Assembly: GCF_030272615.1 (NCBI RefSeq)
Contig: NC_081413.1
Location: forward strand, 721,450,367-721,514,366
Direction of reading: 5' to 3'
Origin: Cryptomeria japonica
Taxonomy: Eukaryota > Streptophyta > Pinopsida > Cupressales > Cupressaceae
DNA length: 64,000 bases
In this document: piece by piece, positions 59,455 to 64,000 of the stretch
Layout of the letters: the number at the start of each line of letters is the position of its first letter
Position numbering within the stretch: position 1 is the first letter of the stretch
The notes under the pieces: generated by a model
The model's input: only the letters and a program-made list of their open reading frames with translations
Databases searched by the model: none
Told to the model about the DNA's origin: nothing
Program-made: the position numbers and the translations under genes

Positions 59455-60714
59455 CCCATTTTTTTGCCTTTTGCCAGAAATTAACCCAAAGTGAATTGCT
59501 TCACAATTGGGTAACTATCTTGGGAGAAATATGGTGAGTAATCTTGGGGGTGGATTCTTCCCCACCCTTGCACTATGATATTGAAGATGACTGGATATTG
59601 ACTCGACTCAAGGTTTCTATTGCTAAAGTTCATAATCAAGCTTCTTGTTCGGTCTTCAGTGATAAAATCCCTCGGGAGCCTTCCCAACCTTTAGAACAAA
59701 GGCTTTACGTATCATAAAGATACTGGGGGAAGGCTAATCATTGAGCAAAACCATTGAAGGGACTTTCGTCAACCTCCACTTTTGATTATAGTGGGTTGGA
59801 ATACTTGGTGATAAAGCCGTTTCCCACTTAGGTTGTTTCCCTCTCACCGACCATTTAAATGGTACTCTAAGAGAAACTCAGGAGGGCAGGCCTGGTAAAA
59901 AATCTAAATGCTTGAAATACATAAAGCATAAGAGTGGTTTGGCTCTTTAATTACCCAGTTAAGGGGAGAGCATATACCTTCCACTTTCGAGACAAGACAC
60001 AAAATGGTTCTTTTTAACCCTTCAATTCAGTGATTTGCTAAAGTCTATTTGGAGATGTTTCTCCAAAAAGCATGGTGTTCCTTTTAACTTTCAAATCAAT
60101 GATTTTTCTATCTAAGTAAAGAAGTCCTAGTCGACAAAGCAAATTTGTGATATTGGGTCAACAAATATAAATTCGAAAGGGGAAATATTTGCCTCTTTTT
60201 GCTTAAAAATTAAAGATGAAGTTCATTTACCTTTGCAAATAAAATTGATCCTTTTAGACACCAAAGGATGGTGAGGTTCGTTTTAAACTTTACAAGAAAA
60301 TAAGTGTTGTCTTGTTCTTTTTAGAGCTTCCAAAATGAAGTGTGTTTCTTATTCTAATCTACAAGAAAGCAAAAAGATGAATGTTGTTGTTCTTTTTACT
60401 TTACAAATAAGGAAATATGAATCTTCTTTTAAGCCCCAAAAGGAAATCTGAGGTTCATTTTAAGTACTCCAAAGTGAAATGTGTGGTTTATTTTAACTTT
60501 GCAGAAAACAAGGAGAGTGAGTTCTTTTTAACCAAATTCCTTTTGAGAGAAAGTAAAATTAAAGAAATTAATTTTTTTTTTTCTAAACTAACTCCTTCCC
60601 CTACATAAAAATAATTAAACCTGCACACAGTCAATGATCAAAAAAAAAAAGTTAGTGTGGGCTTGCACAAGCCTAAAATGATTTTTCCCTATTACAAACT
60701 TTTTCTTTTGCTCT

Positions 60715-60990
60715 GCTAACCTTATGCGCTAAACTGTTATAGCAATGCGCTATAGAACAACACATAAGCACCACAAAAAGACCTTATGCACTAAGCTGTT
60801 GCTGGGTGGCGCTAGACTGATTTCCTAATGCACTATGATTTTACAGTTGCTAGCAGAAATGTTATGCGCTAGTCTATCTACTCAATGTACTAAGGATAGG
60901 GTCTTATGCACTAAATAGTAAGAAAAAAGCACTATCAGACGACCCCTATGCACTAAAAGAAGGTACCCACGTGCTAACTCAACTTTCCTG
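60715..60990. repeat. ATGCGCTA-like motif array, gypsy-2 leader (near PBS)
   Basis: About nine copies of TTATGCGCTAA variants on plus (ATGCACTAAG, ATGCGCTATAG, ATGCGCTAGTC). Same orientation as the array at 58745-59120. Confidence 0.72.
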
Positions 60991-61042
60991 CATACCTGCA
61001 ATATCAGTCTCGCATTAAAAATGATGTTATTTATGGGGTTGA

Positions 61043-61060
61043 GCCCCATGGTGGGCACAA
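61043..61060 (-). promoter_or_regulatory. gypsy-2 primer-binding site, tRNA-Lys-like
   Basis: GCCCCATGGTGGGCACAA on plus corresponds position by position to the gypsy-1 PBS at 14301-14318, with the terminal TGG changed to TTG. It lies 6 nt from the LTR start. Confidence 0.65.
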
Positions 61061-61066
61061 AAAATA

Positions 61067-62476
61067 TGTGCAGGAAAAGTGGAGTGATGAAATGTAAAAT
61101 GAGAATTCAAAAATTCCACACACCAATGGGACTCTTGGTGCAAGTTATGGAGTTATATCAAATAACTCAACTTCCCAAGGGATGTTCCATTGTTCTCTAT
61201 CTCACAAGACCCCTCAAGCCAATGCCTTTGCCCTCAGATCACTGAGCAAAGTGACTTAGGGATGACAATCATGAGAATGAGGGATTTGATCAATCTAACA
61301 TGAATGCAATCCTAGATGTGAAAGATATTAAACATAGCATAAATCAAACTAGCATGTATGTGATGATTAAGATGAAAGGATTAGTAACAAAACTATCCTA
61401 GCATGCTATACTAGTCTAACATGATTATTATGTGATAATACAAATGCCTATTTAAGATGCTATGAAGATTATTTTTATCAAAGAGAGGCTAAATGATTTA
61501 TAAAAATGAGTATAAATTAGATGCGTGAAACTTGGATATGAAAATGGAGGAATGAGGGCTCTGTCTATAGGGAAAACCGGGCAATGAATGGTCAGAATGG
61601 GATGATCTTATCAAGGGCCAAGATTGAAAGTTATCAATCCATGTTTACAATTCTCACCAATTAAATGGTGGCAATTGTCAACAAAAGGTTTCTTGAGAGC
61701 AGATGTAAGAAGCATTAAATGTTTGAGAAGACCTTATGTTTACCTTAGGAAGTAAGGGTTAAGGTTAGGCTAGGTCATCCATTGGATAAAGCTTTTACCG
61801 AAGGGGTAAACTCTTGTGAAAGGGTTAAAGGGATAACCAAGGGTAAAGCCATGAATGCTTGATGAGACCCTTGGGTTAGATGAGGGTTGAGGTAGAGAGA
61901 AAGTCTCTAATCATGAAAGAAGGTTGAGTTAACCATTAATGGTTAGGAAGACTTTCAAGGTTAACTTGTTGAAGACATGAAGCCTTTAATGGTTTTCAAA
62001 GACTTTAAGGGTTTGAGAAGTGGCTTCCCTTTGCTTAGGGATGTGACAATATTTAGGAGATGGATTAGCCTAATTTAGAAGTGATTAGAAGAAGCTAGAA
62101 GGGGGTTTAGGGAAGCAAGTGGGAGATGTAGGAGAATGCAAGTGGATGGAGGGTAATTTTAATTAAAATAAATTACTTTATTTCAACTAAAATAAATGCA
62201 AGTGGGGGATTAAAATAAATAAATTAGATTTATTTACTTGCAAGGAATAATTTAAGTAAATGTAAATTTAATTAAGAGGGGAGAAAGTGAAATTAATTAA
62301 ATAAAGTGATTTATTTAATTAAATGTTATGAAAGGCTTAGGTGAATTTAATTAAAATAAATTGAGTAATTTATTTAATCAAATAGATGAATGTGAATAAT
62401 TTAATTAAATGGAGGAATGGGTTAAAATGAATATTAAATATTCACTTAGGAAAGTGGTCATTTTTATACGTCTACA
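61067..62476 (-). repeat. gypsy-2 5' LTR
   Basis: The LTR of 1410 bp runs TGTGCAGGAAAAG...TACGTCTACA on plus. From 61115 it matches the 3' LTR (28612 on). It contains the uninterrupted copia-1 target (GGAGA at 62131-62135). The TATA region near 61565 is altered ('ctgtctatagg'). Its outer end abuts the N LTR sequence CATACCAATCCCC at 62477. Confidence 0.78.
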
Positions 62477-63252
62477 CATACCAATCCCCAAGGGAGAGAT
62501 ATTGCCACTAGATCTCCTATTATTCTTCAATGTCTTCAAGGCTCCTAATTGATGATGAATGCCTGAAAAATGCTTGATGAATGTTATTGAATGTTGTTGA
62601 AGACTCCACATAGGCTTCTCTTTCACTACATAGAAGGCTCCTTATGCTTGCTTTGCTGAAAACTCCCTTAGATTAGATAGATCTTAGTTGCGTTCAAATG
62701 AAGAAAGAGAGCTCTTATGTATGAAACCCTAGATCTTAATTTCAACTTAATTTCACCTTTAGGACGACCTAGGAATTGAATTTTTTGCCAATATTTTGGG
62801 GTTAATCATTATAAAATCATAGAATTGTGATCCCGAAATTTTGAGAAGAAAACCGAGGACCATGTGCACTCCCGCCATGGTCCAACCAACTTTTCACTAG
62901 TTTTTCAGGACCGTTAGATATGATGATATTAGAGTGAATCCCAAAGTTACAACTGATTTTGAGGTGTTTTGATATGCGAAATCAGGCCTTAAAGGTTGAA
63001 ATAGGGCATAATTAGGGTCTATGATTAAATGATTTACTGGAGGAATAAAATAAAAAGGGGCACACTTAGGGTAAATGGTCCAATTTAATATTGTGGGGAG
63101 TGATGAAAAATGACATTAGATTAAATTAAATTAATTAATTAAATGCTTAAAGGGAAATGTGAAATGCAAGATGAAAGACACTCTAAGGCGGGTGCCAACC
63201 TAAGTGTGAAATTGTACCACCCTAGCAAGGGTGTACAATTTATGTAACTACA
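62477..63252 (-). repeat. Element N 5' LTR remnant (U3 part)
   Basis: 776 bp matching 22790-23568 of the N 3' LTR, ending AACTACA and followed by ACAAG. The left 1.05 kb of this LTR is missing next to the gypsy-2 insertion. An ORF inside (62405-62626) is not a gene. Confidence 0.75.
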
Positions 63253-64000
63253 ACAAGTTTATACAAGAAACTTGATATGATGAATGAACCTGACCTGAGT
63301 ATTTCTTGCAGAATAGACAAGGATTATCCCCTTTCATGCATGACTCATAACGTTGTCCTTGATCTTTTGCTGATCATATCCTTAGACTAGTACATACCTT
63401 ACTAAGAGATAAACCACATACAACAAACAAAGAAAATAATCATGCCCCATCATAGCTACTCTAGTCATGGACATCCTTGAGTCGCATAGAGTACATGATT
63501 AGCAAAACTCAAGATATAAACACTGAATCTTTTATGTTATACACATGTTCTCATGGTCATTAACTGATATAATCATTTGGATGAATAATCACTAATAATC
63601 CTTCATTACTTTCTGGTTGAATCTTTATTTATTGAATTTCATGATTCAATTGTTACAAATGCCTTGATCTTCATTTCTTGTTATCTATTTCAAAACCTTG
63701 GGTGTTTTTGGTTTTCTAAGTTTTCTAATGTTTTAGGATTTTGAAAGATTTAAAAGATCGCCTTAGCAAAAGGATTTTAGGATTTTTCCCCCAACGGAAA
63801 CAAACTTTATTACGAATGTACCAAAAATGATCCAAACCATGGTGGGATGCAATGCAGATATGATTGATAAAATCCAAGAAAGTGACTGCGCTTGGTATGT
63901 CAAAGACTGATAACTGTTGATAAGCTGCATATTTCTTGCTAATGGTTCAGAGCAATGGATGTGAAAGATGAAAAGGACAGGCTAGGATAGATGGAAGTGA
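63253..64000 (-). other. gypsy-4 3' internal region, right half, leaving the window
   Basis: Matches gypsy-1 450-540 and 2490-2640 and gypsy-2 42175-42730, including 'ccatggtgggatg' near 63840-63855. Integrase would be expected beyond 64000. No coding sequence lies within the window part. Confidence 0.65.

Larger units (their letters stand above)
58345..61042 (-). other. gypsy-2 leader (5' untranslated region)
   Basis: A noncoding leader of about 2.7 kb. It contains two GCGCTA-motif arrays (58745-59120 and 60715-60990), a block conserved with gypsy-1 (59330-59590), the site where gypsy-1 holds a solo LTR (near 59768), and degenerate 'ttctttttaacttt' repeats (59990-60560). ORFs such as 58718-58990 and 60417-60608 are not conserved in gypsy-1. 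Confidence 0.6.
28612..62476 (-). mobile_element. gypsy-2: Tat-like Ty3/gypsy element with antisense PMD gene
   Basis: This large element carries two copia insertions. On minus the order is 5' LTR (61067-62476), PBS (61043-61060), leader, ORF1 (58344-57958), gag, protease with G-patch, RT, two RNase H domains, integrase (to about 42965) and a 3' region. That region holds an antisense plant-mobile-domain pseudogene (39477-41093), followed by the PPT (37607-37620) and 3' LTR (28612-37606). The doubled RNase H, extra ORF1 and antisense ORF are features reported for the Tat/Ogre lineage. It lies in the 5' LTR of N; the right flank starts CATAC, found uninterrupted at about 22794 of N's 3' LTR. 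Confidence 0.82.
21742..63252 (-). mobile_element. Element N: nonautonomous gypsy-type element without RT or integrase (with nested insertions)
   Basis: Its 3' LTR is at 21742-23568, its coding body at 25017-28279, its PBS near 28598-28615 and a remnant of its 5' LTR at 62477-63252. It is flanked by GCAAG (21737-21741) and ACAAG (63253-63257). Joining the flanks restores the arrangement seen uninterrupted in gypsy-1 (448-452) and gypsy-2 (GCAAG at 42173-42177). Its own interior is only about 5 kb; the rest of the span is gypsy-2 and the copia elements. No RT, RNase H or integrase motif exists in its body, so it would need enzymes from other elements. Confidence 0.7.

Overview
The window looks like intergenic heterochromatin of a large plant genome. 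Nearly all of it is LTR retrotransposon, mostly Ty3/gypsy of the Tat/Ogre type with younger Ty1/copia copies nested inside. No intact host gene, tRNA or rRNA gene is visible. Long LTRs, many decayed copies and few host features suit a very large seed-plant genome, possibly a gymnosperm. That last step is a weak inference.

Left block (1-15600): one decayed Tat-like element, here called gypsy-1, lies on the minus strand. In transcript order it has a 5' LTR (14324 to about 15600), a PBS resembling the tRNA-Lys 3' end (14301-14318), a long leader, a small ORF1 and gag. These are followed by protease plus G-patch, RT, two RNase H domains and integrase (to about 2940), then a 3' region cut at position 374 by a copia LTR that runs off the left edge. 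Two solo copia LTRs sit inside it (954-2487 and 11710-13251), each with a perfect 5-bp target duplication.

Middle (15600-20520): a 5'-truncated LINE carrying zf-RVT and RNase H domains (16440-18345), AT-rich DNA and pyrimidine-rich microsatellites.

Right block (20521-64000): a multi-level nest. Level 0 is an outer Tat element, gypsy-4. Its 3' end is at 20521-21741 and its body resumes at 63253 and leaves the window. Level 1 is element N (21742-63252), a compact element with protease and G-patch but no recognisable Gag core, RT or integrase. Level 2 is gypsy-2 (28612-62476), inserted in N's 5' LTR; it carries an antisense plant-mobile-domain (PMD) pseudogene between integrase and 3' LTR. Level 3 is two copia elements inside gypsy-2: copia-1 (29634-37246, in the 3' LTR) and copia-2 (47977-55597, in the protease). 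For the last two, and for N, a related sequence elsewhere in the window supplies the empty site.

All coding regions are interrupted by stops or frameshifts, so they are annotated as pseudogenes. Almost every insertion faces the minus strand; the exceptions are the copia LTR at 1-374 and the antisense PMD pseudogene. The most unusual items are the Gag-less element N, the antisense PMD gene, the short ATGCGCTA-like motif arrays in opposite orientation near the two ends of gypsy-2, the conserved ORF1 with a stop/start junction to gag, and an in-frame stop shared by gypsy-1 and gypsy-2 in the second RNase H.
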